Assembly (NCBI GenBank): GCA_028571685.1 | Contig: CM053143.1 | Coordinates: 55,483,208 to 55,547,207 of the forward strand | Direction of reading: 5' to 3' | Source: Heterohyrax brucei | Lineage: Eukaryota; Chordata; Mammalia; Hyracoidea; Procaviidae | DNA length: 64,000 bases | Shown: in pieces, positions 46,810 through 58,921 of the stretch | Layout: each line of letters starts with the position of its first letter | Position numbering within the stretch: position 1 is the first letter of the stretch | Notes under the pieces: model-generated | The model's input: the letters and a program-made list of their open reading frames with translations, nothing else | Told to the model about the DNA's origin: nothing | Database searches by the model: none | Translations under genes and position numbers: made by a program

Positions 46810-48742
46810 ACTTCCTAAATACCACCTTCGCATAGATGAGTTTAATAAATAATATCCTCTGCTTGTTGTTGTATCCCAGAATTCTTTCAGGCAAAAACAA
46901 AGAAACTGAAAAGAAACACAGTGTCCTCAAATTGCTCTTCCTGGAATCTTTCTAGATTCCAACAATGTAGCTAAGAAACTTGCTCCAAACCAGATCATAA
47001 GTATGCAAAGACCACTCAATGCTCTTTGACACTGTCCCTTTCAATCCCTGATTTATGCATGACCTACATTTGTGAATATGTGGACAACCTAGCTGAAGAA
47101 ACAGTGTGTGTAATCATTGTACTCATGGTGATCTTGATTCCCTCCATCAACTGTGTTTTTGATTCTGTACACTCAAAGAGAAAAAAGGTCAAAGTTTATT
47201 AAGTAAAAGTTAATTTCTTAAAAGAAATAAAAGAAAAATGTTTGAGTAGTTTAGTTACCATGTGTTGCCCCAGTATTACCTTTGTACACACTTATTCTCC
47301 TCGAGTGAAATCACTTTTGCTAGTGACTACAGCAAGAGATAGTGATAAAGAATCTTGAAAGCAACAATTCACTGAGCAAAGGTACCCTTATCATTAAAAA
47401 CAAGTCTGTAGGGCTCATGTGTGTTCTACACAATGTCTCCTCATATATCATCATTCTGTTTTACTTTCTTCAAAAAGAAAGCTTTCTGTCTAGAAGAATG
47501 TCCTAGCATTCAGTAGTAGAATCATTTCTTCCTTAACAAAATGTAGCACTACATCCATGCTCATTATGCATACTCTACAAGTAGATAGTTGTAAGTTATG
47601 AGTAGATTGCTTAGAAACAAAAGGTACTGAATGGTTTCCAAAGGGAATAAAGACAAGTTTTGGATACTAACAGTAACCAGAAGCAAATTAATGAGCAAGT
47701 TGTATGGAAATATTATGAGAATTGTACAGAAATACAAAGGAAAATTAACTAAGTCATGTAAGTGTTTCTATTAGGAAGTTATAATGTATCAGATTCAGAA
47801 ACTATTGGAAATAAGACAGGCACACTTTCCTGTGGAAAGCATTTGCCTTGACAACAAAGTTAGTGAGATGTAAAATCAGAGTGTGATTTACTGAGATATA
47901 AATAGTAGCTCCGCTGTTGTAAGAAAATTTGGAGATTTATTCAACAAACTCAAAACAGACTGCTTATTAAAAGTCCTAAAATATGTAAGTGAGGTGGTCG
48001 TAGAGGTTTTTTAGGAAAATACGTAATGTGATAGTAGGTGGAATATGTGATCACTGGAGGTGACATTCTGTAGCCTAGTTGGGTGTGTACATTGGAGTGC
48101 TGCGTGGTCCAAACTCACACGTGTCATTCTTTTGGCTTGATCATACACTGTCCTTTGTTAATAACTGATGTATAAAGTGGAAATGTGTCTTTTGCCACAA
48201 AATGTTTTTTTTAAAAAAAATACATTGTTTTTCCGTCTGTGTCCTGTAACAATAAGTCTATGTAAAACAGATTTTAAAAAGGATGATGTCTGTCAGGATC
48301 TCATATATAACTATTGATGTTGGTCTCCTACTTTTTCATGCACTTTGTTCCAGGTCTAATTGGACCTACTAAAAATAAATGTCCTGTGCGAAGACCTCTA
48401 TCCACAGATAGGTGACTCAACTAGAAAGCATTATTTTCAAATACAGAGTATATCTTAGAAATTATCATTTAGAAAAAATCTGGTTAAAACTAATTTTTAA
48501 ACCCTTTAAATTAAATCAATTAAAACAATAGACTGGCAACAATGTTACACAAGAAAATGGAAAAATTCACACAGGCCAAAAAAAAAAAAAAAAAGGAAGA
48601 AGAAAAACCTGAAATAATTCAAAAAGGAAAACAAAGAAATTTATTTAAACGTGTAGCTCTTACTCACTATTTTATGAAGGATAAAAAGATATATACAAAA
48701 AATGCCATTTTAACCATTTTCTAAGTGCACAATTTAAAAGAC
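46810..48742. other. unique DNA, no gene seen
   Basis: Nearly 2 kb without recognised transposons apart from an A17 run near 48578. No supported coding frame. Confidence 0.45.
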
Positions 48743-49222
48743 TATCTTAGTCACCTAGTACTGCTATAGCAGAAATACCACAAATGGATGGCTTTAGCAA
48801 AGAGAAATCTATTCTGTCACAGCCCAGTAGGATACAAGTCCAAATTCAGGGAAAGTCTGTCTCTGTTGGCTTTGGAGGGAAGTCCTTGTCATCAAACTTC
48901 CCCTGGACCGGGAGCTTCTGAGGTGCAAGAACCCTAGGTCCAAAACACGTGCTCTGCTCCTGATAGTGTTTCTTTCCTGGTAGTATGAGATTCCCCCACT
49001 CTGCTTGCTTCCCTTTCTTTTATATTACAAGTGATTATCTCAAGATGTAGTACAATCTTTATAGACAGATTCTTCCCAATGACACAGCTGCCACCCACCC
49101 TCTCTCATTAGCATCCCAGAGGCAGGATTTACAACATACAGGAACATCACAGAATACTGGGAATCATGGCCTAGTCAAATTGCTACACACATCTTTGGAA
49201 GGACAAAATTCTAGCCACAACA
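48743..49222 (-). mobile_element. solo LTR, MaLR-like
   Basis: Reverse copy of 480 bp, collinear with those at 37960 and 53396 ('tactgctatagcagaaatac', 'gaagtccttgtcatc', 'gggaatcatggcctagtc'). Ends are diverged and no TSD can be seen. Confidence 0.82.
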
Positions 49223-50300
49223 GTGATGTTAATGACATTCACCACGTTGTGCAACCATCATCACTCTATTTCCAAGGTTTTCTCATCTCAAACAGAAAGC
49301 TAATGTCTGTTAAATGATATTTCTTTAGTCCTGCCTGCTCTGATACCTTGGTAACTACTGATGAAGTGTTTTGGTCTACAAAATATGGGAGACTCTTTTA
49401 GAGTATATAAATATTTTAAGATATTTATAAAATAATATATAATTTATATTATATGTAGCAATATACATCCAATTTATATGCATATAAATATTGTCATATT
49501 AATCTGATGTTAAAAAGTAACAATAGCTGTTTAACAGAAAACAATTGTTCTACAGCTTTATGTTACAGGCTCACTTGTGCCTAAATTTTAAATAACCATA
49601 ATTATAGAATGACAAGTGATTATGCACAGAAAGAACACAACCAAAAATAAGCCTTTTTAAGGTGACTAATTAAGGGTTCATTTTTAGTTTTAGCAAGAGG
49701 CATGAATTTTATGCACAGCCCTGCCTTTTGAGGATCCAAGGGGAACTGACTTCTTAACTCATTAAGCAGTACCTAGGCTTAGATATGGCTTTCCAAATGA
49801 AACCCAAAACTTTCACAAAACATTCCTGGTTTCAGATTTCACTAGAAACCACCACTGTAGGAAGGGTCACTGAAAGGTTTCTTGAGGTTCACAGACCTCT
49901 AAGCAAACTCAAGCTGATTTTCTTCCAAGGATAAATGCCAACTTTTTAGCTAGCTCTAGTTAAGTTTCATACAAACTACATTGGCATGGCAAACTTGGAT
50001 CAATTAATAATTCTGACTAAACACTGGGCCAAACTTCAAAATTTCGGTTGAAGTGCTGCTTTTCTTCAGGTCTCAAATTGTAAATATCATACAGATGGAA
50101 CAAAACTGATATAGTCACCAGAAAACCACAATAAAACATTTATATTGTTCCATTTTATGTGTAATTAATGATGAATTTGTCTATATTTTTAAGAGAGAGC
50201 TAGACATTTTGTCTTAAAACATATGTGTTGGCGTATTGTCCAGTTACATATATTGCATTCTTATGTATTGTTCCAGACTTTATCTTTCCATTGTACAGTA
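49223..50300. other. unique AT-rich DNA
   Basis: No gene or recognised transposon. A TATA-rich stretch lies at about 49400-49500. Confidence 0.42.
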
Positions 50301-50349
50301 TCCACAGAGCCTGTAGACTAACAGAAGAGTCTTAGATCTGATCTAGGTT

Positions 50350-50480
50350 CAGATGTTGTGGTTGTTATTAAGCTGCCACCAATTCATCTCCCAACCATGG
50401 TGTCCCTATGCACAATGGAGCAAAGCACTACTTGGTCCTGTTCAATTTCCATGATTGGTTGTAGATCACCATATGAACCA
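50350..50480 (-). repeat. possible RTE/AfroSINE-related fragment
   Basis: The stretch 'gtccctatgcacaatggagc' followed by 'aaagcactacttggtcctg' resembles the RTE 3' end. The surrounding match is weak. Confidence 0.35.
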
Positions 50481-50599
50481 CTCAGCTACTGTCAGCTACA
50501 GCCTTCTGTAAACTACTACAGAAGACCCATGCAATGGAGCCTACTTAATTGGCAGGCACTCTACCTGCCTCCTCACATATGCCATAGCTCTGGCCTCTG

Positions 50600-52440
50600 A
50601 AATCAACAGGATGGACTTCCTTGGGGGTCGCTTAGGAGTCTTCTTCCCTAACTTCTAATTGACAATGAGGACTTCTGACTGAGGCTCCTGTGTGCTGGGA
50701 AGGAGAAGTCTGGAGCAGAGACTGCACTCACAGCCAACAGTCCACCAATGGAACTCTGATACCACTAAAGCAGATATCTATGAGGATCTAACCAGAACAT
50801 GACAGCCTCTTCCCTAATTGGTAGCTGCTGGTTACTGGACTGATACCAATTCCTACAGAAAGTTCCCTACAGTGGAGTCAGGAGGTGGGTCATCTAAGAA
50901 GGCTCTGCTTCCCCAACCAACATAGTTCCATGGGAGCTCTGAAACCCATGAGACAGATCTCTTGAGGTCCTTCTGGAGATTACCAACCCCTTGTCCTCCT
51001 GAAACAGAGGGACGTTGGCCTGTGCTCTCCCTGAATGCTATCTTATATATGTGCAGCCCCCACAGGACACAGAAGGAAGCCTCAAGAAAAAACAAAAGGC
51101 AAAACCCAGCTCCAAATATGGATCCCTTGGCGCAGGTTTTCCTTCTAAAAATGTGGTTGTATAAACAGAAAAGAGTGTAATACTCAGAGAAAAAGGACTG
51201 TGTCCCTGGTGAACAGATTGATTTATCTCTCCTGAGTGGTAGTGCCCACTGGTGGACAGACTGAACAGAGTGTGTTCTCTGGTATACCTGGTAGAGACTG
51301 AAAGTTGACAACTGAGATCCTGAACTTTAAAAAACTAATTAAACCAGGAAAGAGAAGGATTTATTACAGAGAGGGAAAGGAAACGGTATATAAAGTTTGA
51401 AGACTCTGCCCTTCTAAGAGGTTTTTGCAAAAAGTAGTAATGGCAAAAACACTAAATACTAGAGAAAACAGAGGACTTTAAAACCCTTCAAAGTTCCAAT
51501 GTCCCAACAAGATAAATAAATAAATAACAAGACAAACGAAAGAGAGAAACAGTGATCCATTCAAAAGAACATGACAAAGGGAGAGCAAGTGTATCCAGGG
51601 ATAACCAAATAAAGTGAGAGAAAAAAATGATTTGAACATGATTAAAGAACTAAGAGAAAACACACAGAAAGAGTTAAAAGAAATAAGGAAAACAATTCAA
51701 GAACAAAATGAAGATCTAAAAGAACAGGCAGTACAACTGAAAGGGGCAACAGTTGAAATAAGAAAAAGAATAGAAGATTTTACCAATAGATTTAATCAGA
51801 CAAAAGAAAGAATGAAGATATTAGAGAACACAACAGTTAAAATTATAGATGCTAAACAGCAAAAACAAAGGAGGTTCATGAAGACTGAGTGTAGTTCAAT
51901 AGAATTATGAACAACAACAAGTGACCCAACATATACATCATGTAAATGCCAGGAAACAATGAGAGAAAGGGACAGAAAGACTATCTGAAGAAATTATGAC
52001 AGAAATTAGCTGAATCTAATGAAGCATGTCAATCTTAGCTTTCAAGAACTCAAAGAACTGCAAGCAAGGTAAACACAAACAGATCTACCAACACTTAGCT
52101 AAGCTATCTGAAAGGAAAGATAGAGAATCCTGAAGCAGTGAAAGAGAAGTAAACAGTCACATGCAAAAATCCTGAATAAAATTAAGTGACAATTACTCCT
52201 CAGGAACACTGGAGATCACAAAACAATGGAATGAGGTATTTAAAGTTCTGAAAGGAAGCAAAATTGGGGGAAAAAAAACTATTAATAATATCACACCCAG
52301 CTAAACTACCCTTCAAGAATGATGGTGAAACCAAAACATTTCCAAAAAAACAGAATTTGACAGAGTTTATATCCACCAGACTGGCCCTATGAAAAACAGA
52401 AAGAGACTTCTGCAAGATGGAAGGAAAAAGGAAACTAAAA
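50600..52440 (+). repeat. L1/HAL1-like 5' region and ORF1 remnant
   Basis: A GC-moderate 5' UTR-like part (to about 51500) precedes an A-rich coiled-coil-encoding stretch at 51614-51910 (RENTQKELKEIRK). It is followed by a decayed ORF1 C-terminal part ending near 52440. This is the layout of an old L1 or half-L1. The 152-codon minus-strand frame at 50853-51311 is a shadow. Confidence 0.55.
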
Positions 52441-52642
52441 AGTAGTTCAAAGCCACAAGGTCTGACAGTTAAATTCACGAACTTGCCACCATGTGCTTAT
52501 GTTGGCAGCACTGTACAAACCACTTGGTAAGGTTTCATAACCTTGATATATCGATGTCTCACAGTTGTGTTCATGTCTACGTGTGCCTGTGTCTTGCTGA
52601 GCAGCATTCATTAATGTTGTTGCATGTTTTTGTGTGCTGTTC

Positions 52643-54160
52643 ATGAGACTGCTTGAGCTTGAATTAGAACAACAAGTAAACATTAAATTTCTTGTTAAAC
52701 TTGGCAAGAGTGGAAGTAAAATCAGAGACACGTTAGTCCAAGTTTATGGGAATAATGCCATGAAGAAAACGGCAGTGTGCAGATGGATTAAAGGTTTTTC
52801 TGAGAGAAGAAAAAGCACCACTGATGAACAGGGGTCAGTGCAGCCAGTCACAAGCAGAGCTGACAAAAACATTGCAAACATTCATTGAATTGTGTGTCAA
52901 AATTGTCAGCTGACTATAAGAAGCATAGCAGACCAAGTAAACATCAATAGAGAAACAAGAAAATCTTGGCATGAGAAAGGTGTGTGCAAACCTGGTCCCG
53001 AAGGAGAGTCAAAGTTTGCCAAGACATTTTGGAGAGGCAAGATAATGTTTTAGGTCATGCTGTGACTGGTGATGAAACACAGGGTACAACCCTGAAACAA
53101 ACTGTCAAAGTGCACAATGGAAGTCGGACAATTCTCCATGACCAAAAAAGTTCCATCACTCCAAATCAAGACTCGAAATAATGTTGCTAACTTTTTTTTT
53201 ATATCAGAGAGATTGTTCATTACGATTTTGTACCAACTGGACAGTTCACCAAGTTTACTACAGGGAAATGCTGAAAAGGCTGAGTGAAAAAGTTAGTCGA
53301 AAACAACCTGAACTTTCTGCCAGCAACTCATGGCTCTTGCATCATGACAATGTACCAGCTCACACAGCACTGTCTGTGATGGAGTTTTTACTCAGTGTTT
53401 TAGTCGGCTAGGACTGCTCTAGCAGAAATACCAGAGTAGATGGTTTTAACAAAGGAAGGTTTATTCTTACACAGTCTGGTAGGCTACAAGTCCATATTCA
53501 GGGTGTCCACTCCAGGGGAAGGCTTTCTCCTTATCGGCTCTGGAGGAAAGTCCAGTATTGCATTAGTCTCTGTCCAGGGAGCATCATGGCACAGGAACCT
53601 CAGGTCTGAAGAACGCACTCTTCTCCTGGTTTGATGGTGTGAAGTTCCCAATTCTCTGATTGCTTCCATTTCCTTTTATTTCTTGTAAAATGAAAGATTA
53701 AGGGTGGGGCAAGCCATGCTCCAGGGAAACTCCCTTTGCAGTGGAGGAGGGAGGTGATCTTATAAAGGGATTTATAGTCCCACCCTAATCCTTTAACATA
53801 CAGCATAGGAAACCCACAAAATGGAGGACAGTCAGAAGAATCATGGCACAGCCACATGGCTGCACCTATTTTGGGGGGGACACAATTCAATCCACGACAC
53901 TCAGTAAACAACTCTATTGGAACACTCTCCCTACTCACGTGATTTGGCCTCCAATGACATTTAAGCAGAAGGAAATATTGAAAGGAAGACATTTTGTTGA
54001 CATTCAGGACATTAAGGGTAATATGATGACAGTTCTGATGGTCATTCCAGAATAAGAGTTCCAAAATTGCTTTGAAGGGTAGACTAGGCACTGGCATCGG
54101 TGCATAGCTTCCCAAGGGGAGTATTTCAAAGGTGACCACGGTGATATTCAACAATGAGGT
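52643..54160 (+). pseudogene. mariner transposase remnant
   Basis: Would encode a DD34D transposase that cuts and pastes the element at TA sites. From the ATG at 52643 it reads LEQQVNIKFLVKLGKSG, the first helix-turn-helix. KTAVCRWIKGFSE follows as the second DNA-binding part. TGDET (first catalytic Asp) is near 53068-53082 and HHDNVPAHTA (second Asp) near 53341-53370. After the LTR the frame YSRDLA near 53930-53950 keeps the third Asp. Frameshifts (for example near 52890 and 53180) and stops separate these pieces. The arrangement matches the irritans-type mariners known in mammals. Inactive. Confidence 0.87.
53391..53904 (-). mobile_element. solo LTR, MaLR-like, with perfect 5-bp TSD
   Basis: The LTR itself is 53396-53899 (504 bp), starting TGTTTTAGTCGGCTAG and ending ATCCACGACA. 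The target duplication CTCAG is perfect (53391-53395 and 53900-53904). It interrupts the mariner transposase between the second and third catalytic residues. No internal viral sequence. The 224-codon minus-strand frame here is a shadow across LTR and mariner. Confidence 0.93.
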
Positions 54161-54212
54161 ATGTAGCAATTTTTTTAGGATGAGCTTGTGGATGTAATTG
54201 TCAGATCTCGTA

Positions 54213-54868
54213 TGCAAGGATAGTTCAACATTAGAAAAATCAATGTAATAAACCACATCTATAGAATAATGCATCCTTCACGATACAGTGTTTTAAGTGT
54301 TTGATTGCTAACCAAAATATCGATAGTTCCAATTCACCAACCACTTCCTGGAAGCCCTATGAGGCCATTCTACCCTGTCCATTAGGTCACTGTGAGTTGG
54401 AATTGACTCAGTGTCAAGACATTGGTTTGGGGTTCCATAGAACAAAAGACCCACATGATTGTCTCTATGGGGGCATAAAAAGAGTTTGATAAAATCCAAC
54501 ACATTTTCTAGATGAAAACCTTAAAAAGATCAGAATAGAAGAAATATTCCTAAATATGATTCAGAACATATGAAAAGCCAATGCTTCTATCATACTTAAC
54601 ACAGCAAGACTGAGAGCTTTTTCCTTGAAATCAGACACAAGACAAAGGTTGCCACTCTCACCATTTCTGCTCAGTATTGTATTAGAAATCCTAGCCAGAA
54701 GATCTTATAAGATATGAAAAAGAAAAAAAAAAAGATGGCTAGATTGGTAAAGGAGTAAAATTGTCTCTGTTTGTGGATGACATGATCATATGCACAGAAA
54801 ATCCCCAAGAATCCACAAGAAAACTAATAGAGCTAAACAGAGAAATTTAGTAAGGCTGTACACGATCA
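54213..54868 (+). pseudogene. L1 ORF2 reverse-transcriptase remnant, split by AfroSINE
   Basis: Before the SINE, 'caatgtaataaaccacatct' encodes the VINHI-like motif. After it, 'gataaaatccaacacatttt' encodes FDKIQH. The palm reads LFVDDMI near 54765-54790, with both aspartates of the core kept. Stops and shifts are frequent. It starts at the TA flanking the mariner, so the mariner probably landed in an L1-type element. Confidence 0.78.
54275..54437 (+). repeat. AfroSINE inserted in L1 ORF2
   Basis: Forward copy with 'tgattgctaaccaaaatatc', 'attctaccctgtccattagg' and the tail 'cattggtttggggtt'. Confidence 0.85.
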
Positions 54869-55469
54869 AAACAAAAATCAGTTAAGACTTTTTATTATGC
54901 TGATGTTAACTCTGCTCCTTGTTCATAAGCCTCTCTCAGGGCTCAGGGCAATGCAGGCAAATAGAGGCCTACATACTAGATGTGTAAATATATCTTTATA
55001 AGAATAAAATTGGAAACTATATTTTTTATACAACTGAAAGTTGATATTATTTAATAAGACTGGAATTAGTGATTGTTATGCATATCTTTCTGTCCTGACA
55101 GTTTTGAGATATTTTTATAAGTGAAATAGTCAAGACCAACATAATGACATAATGTGTTAGTATGTGTTTGTTCCATAAAATCACTTTTCTTGTCTTCATT
55201 TTAATAAATCATTAGTTAAGTCATTATCAAAGTTTTCTACATGATTTGTGTCCTACAGATATAAATACCATATTAGAGATGTGTTATGTTTTATTAATTA
55301 GTTCTTTGTTTTCTAATTAGTTGTATTAGGTAGACAGCTTTCATTACCATGTATCATATAAACAGAGTTCCATATGAGAAATCATGATATTCACATATAA
55401 GTTGCAAAGTATTTGCATTTTACTATAGAAATTACTATCACTATGACTTCTAGAAGTCAGCAGTTGGAA

Positions 55470-55608
55470 CACAACACCCATTCATGAGAGAAAGGTGAGC
55501 AGTCTGCTTCTATAAAGATTTACACCTTGAAAATTTACGCAGCAGTTGTACTGTCTCATAGAGACTCTGTGAGTTGGAATCGACTTGACAACAGTGGGTT
55601 TGGGGGTT
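55470..55608 (+). repeat. AfroSINE long variant, 5'-truncated
   Basis: It contains the extra block 'cagtctgcttctataaagat' and ends 'gactctgtgagttggaatcg' plus 'acaacagtgggtttgggggt'. Confidence 0.85.
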
Positions 55609-58600
55609 TTATAGTCATATCTAGATACCTACAGTATGCCTTAAGTTCATTTTTCAAACTTTTCAATGTTTAGATAATACAAAGAACATAAAAGTAGTCA
55701 TATCCTGCTTGATCACAACTATTCCTTGAACTATATTGGTTACAAAATAGTTTCTAGAAATTAGTTTGGTGATTACATGTAACCAAATAAACTTCTTCAC
55801 CATTTTCAAATTTTTTTTTTTTGTTTTCTTGTTCTAATTTTCGTTGTACTTGAATGGAATGTTGCATTTCCTGCTATTTCTTGCAGTTCATTTTAACTTA
55901 GGAAAAAAATTTACCTAAAATTTTTAATCTCTTTAAAGTGGAACTAGCCAAATTTAAATTTAAATCATTAAGTAGTAGTTTATACAAAAAAATATGGCAT
56001 ACATTCTAAATTAATTTCACTTTTTATTATTTCTTCTTTAACTGAAGATCTCATGTCCTTTTACCCATTTTAGTGCATTTTATATTTCATTTATATCTAT
56101 TTTAACTGCTTTGATAACATTTAGATGGTATTTTGACCATTAATTCAAGAATAGTTGTAAGGTCAAATTTGATATATGGTTTATTAGAATTTTGTTATCA
56201 CTTAACAGAGTCAGAAAATACTTATTATAAACTTTGAGTTGTTTCAAAGATATAATAAGTTTTGGCACAATCTAGGAAACACATTTTAGCAAAAAATTCA
56301 AACTTTAGCAAACTTTAGCAAAAAATTCAAAATTCTACATGGCACAAAGAATCCTCTGGATCTTTGGTGAAATTTTGTCCTCTGTTTTATCAACTGTATA
56401 AGTAGCTTTATCATAGGCTTTTCAACAATGAGCTATAGGTAAAACAAACAAAAACTGAATATTTGTTTAATATGTATATTGACAGATTTAAGAGAAATAT
56501 GAAATTTTGTTATTACAAAATATTCTTCAGTTTTCATGTTACACCTGCTTTGAATATCATACAGATTTGTGAGAATCTCTGACACCATAATTTAGAAGGT
56601 AATGAGAAATACATTCAGTACTAGTTAGATAATTGTATATTAATATAAAATATACATATATTCCATTTATGTTATTTGAGAGGCTAAGTTAGTAAGTTAA
56701 TTAATTTATATTTGCTATAAATTTACTTCCACTGCCCAAATGCACTCTGTTCTTCAAAGCAATGTCTATCTCAGATACTAGCATTTATACAATAAAAACT
56801 ATTCATAGTATTCAAACACAAATACTTCATATTTTAAGGACATAAGTAAAAAATATGAAGAAGTATTACTCTTGAGTCTCTCATCTGATCTAAGGGCAGT
56901 TCTGAATCAAAAAGCTATTAATTTTCTGGATACCTTGATATTTACAGCTCACAGACTTCCTGATGGAGTACTCACACTAAAAGATGTTAATTAAGTTTGT
57001 GTTCATCACCACCGTAACTGAAACTATAAAAACTGTCAACTTATAAAATACAGCATTTAGTTTTCCAATGGAATTCCAGGGTAAGATTCGACTGTTGAAG
57101 GATATTGTCAAGAAACCATATTCCTTTTATCATTCCACTTCATCATCCTCTATGTATGTGTTTTTCTGAAGGTTACAAGATGGATGCTAATTCTCATAAT
57201 ATTGCATCCACTGTAGACAACAAAGAAATGCCAGAGAGTGAGAGACCACACTTATATGAGTAAAACAAAACTATCCCAGAAGTTCCCAACATACATCCCA
57301 TTTGCTGTGTGACATGCAAGGTAGGATGGGAAATGGAGTTTTCAACCACCTGTAAAAAGTGTCCCTCTATTTGTTAAGGAAAGCAAAAAAGAATGGATAC
57401 TGACTAGACAACTAGAAGTATTTACTTTGTAACCATACTAAAAGAAGAAATACAAACTCTTTTCATATTTCCTGTGTTTTGATGTTAAATCATTCTTATT
57501 GAGTACATTAAAAGCTAATTGAGTCAGATCTGACTCAAAAGCACTTGGCACTTGGCTAGACCTTTTTTGTTTTCCTTTTGATTTTACAAATGCTTCAATT
57601 TCTAATGGAAACAATATTTTTTTTTACATTAGATTTATAGGGACATTTTATAAGAAAATTAGAAAATACAGAGGAGAAAAAGGCAATTAACAATATCTAA
57701 ATATCTACTTAACACACTGTTAACATTGTAATAGTGTCATGTATTTAAAGATGCAGATATAGAGATAAAAGCATATGAGTACATCACTAGGGAAGTTGTT
57801 CTATTTGGCAGAAATTCAGAAAAACACGTCAAATTGTTTAGTACATAAAAATGGTCTTTCTGATGCACTTAATTACCTAAATAACTAGTTCTCCTCAAGA
57901 AGGTATAAAAATATTCCCAATTAATAACATGTAAGTACAATAAATAAAACTAAAATAAATAAGTAGCTTTCAATATAATTTGTTTGTATATGTCTTCCCT
58001 CTAAAATAAAATTTATGTTTTCCAGTTACAAATATAATACATGCTTATTATATCTGTACTTCATTTTGAGCTATAAAAAGAGTAAAATTTATCCATAGTT
58101 CCATTACATAACAACAAGCACAAACATAGATGACAGAAACATTTTTTAGTCACACTTGGACTAATAGCTTAAAAAAAAAAAAAAGACAAATCCAAAGAGA
58201 AATCTTCAATGCATCCTGTAACCTTGATTTATCTTTTTAGTTAAAATATTTGTTTATAAAATCTTTCCTTTTTCAGATATGAAAATGTTTCTTACATCAG
58301 TCTTACTTTCTCACTGAGCCAACAATAAATTCTTTCACAATGTCAGACTTCTCAAATTGTCTTCCATAATGTTTTAGTAGATAAGGAGTCTGTCCTTAAA
58401 GCATTTAGTTGCCAAAGTAATTGGTCTTTTTTGATAAGTGAACAAACATCACCCATTTCATATCTTTAGTTATCACTTAGCCTTAATCCTTCTGAATGTG
58501 GAGGTGGGGGTGAAGCCTGAATATCTGTCTGCTATCCCTACCCTGTTGCAATTTCCAAAGATAATATGACAATATAGTCTCAGTCAACTCTAGTTGTCTT

Positions 58601-58814
58601 GATAGAAATTATGGATTGATGAATTCCCCTATTTTGATGTCTGTATATTACTAATTGTATGTAGATCTATATTTGTGCAGTTGAGTAAGAGAAAAATTAA
58701 TTTTAAAAAATTCACCTATTTTTTTGTATACCAGAATCATATCTAGAATTTTCAGCTTTGGAGATAACAAAAGTGGAGGTTCAGTTATTCGTGCCCTCTG
58801 TTTTTTTCTTTCAG
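55609..58814. other. long repeat-poor AT-rich stretch
   Basis: The longest part of the window almost without young repeats. Only a mini tail-only piece (57520-57556), a short local duplication near 56290-56330 and A/T runs stand out. No coding frame of note. Such stretches often lie in introns or conserved deserts. Confidence 0.45.
57520..57556 (+). repeat. tail-only mini retroposon with perfect palindrome
   Basis: GAGTCAGATCTGACTC (57521-57536) is a perfect 16-bp palindrome and is followed by AAAAGCACTTGGCACTTGGC. The only flanking repeat is GCTA (57514-57517 and 57555-57558), too short to prove a TSD. Confidence 0.6.
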
Positions 58815-58921
58815 CGACAATGAAGAACTACCATGCACTACTACGGTCTCTCGTTTGTCAGATGTGAGCCAGGTTTTTCCACTGAAAGCATAGCAGAGGA
58901 CTAAATCTCCAAAGAACAGAG
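58815..58921 (+). other. possible 107-nt exon
   Basis: A strong 3' splice-site context (a run of T/C ending TTTCTTTCAG at 58805-58814) and a 5' splice site AG|GTATGT at 58922 bracket 107 bp. One frame is open for 25 codons, then hits TAG (58891). Another starts at an internal ATG and stops after 16 codons. It is therefore more like an untranslated, lncRNA or terminal-coding exon than an internal coding exon. Gene not recognised; could be chance. Confidence 0.35.

Larger units (their letters stand above)
52456..54210 (+). mobile_element. mariner DNA transposon split by a solo LTR
   Basis: A Tc1/mariner element of about 1.25 kb once the LTR is discounted. The left terminus AGGTCTGACAGTTAAATTC (from 52458) is matched in inverted form by the right terminus, which ends TGTAATTGTCAGATCTC. 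A TA dinucleotide follows at 54211-54212; the left TA has decayed to CA. The LTR insertion lies at 53396-53899. Inverted termini plus transposase remnant make the identity firm. Confidence 0.9.

Noticed and set aside
48743-49227. Target-site duplication for this LTR
   Set aside because: The adjacent pentamers (AAGAC and GTGAT) do not match, so no TSD is claimed.
50853-51311. 152-codon minus-strand open frame
   Set aside because: It lies antisense in the L1/HAL1-like 5' region and shows no recognisable domain.
53600-54274. 224-codon minus-strand open frame, the longest in the window
   Set aside because: It runs across the solo LTR and the 3' part of the mariner in antisense, changing element in mid-frame. 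It is a shadow.
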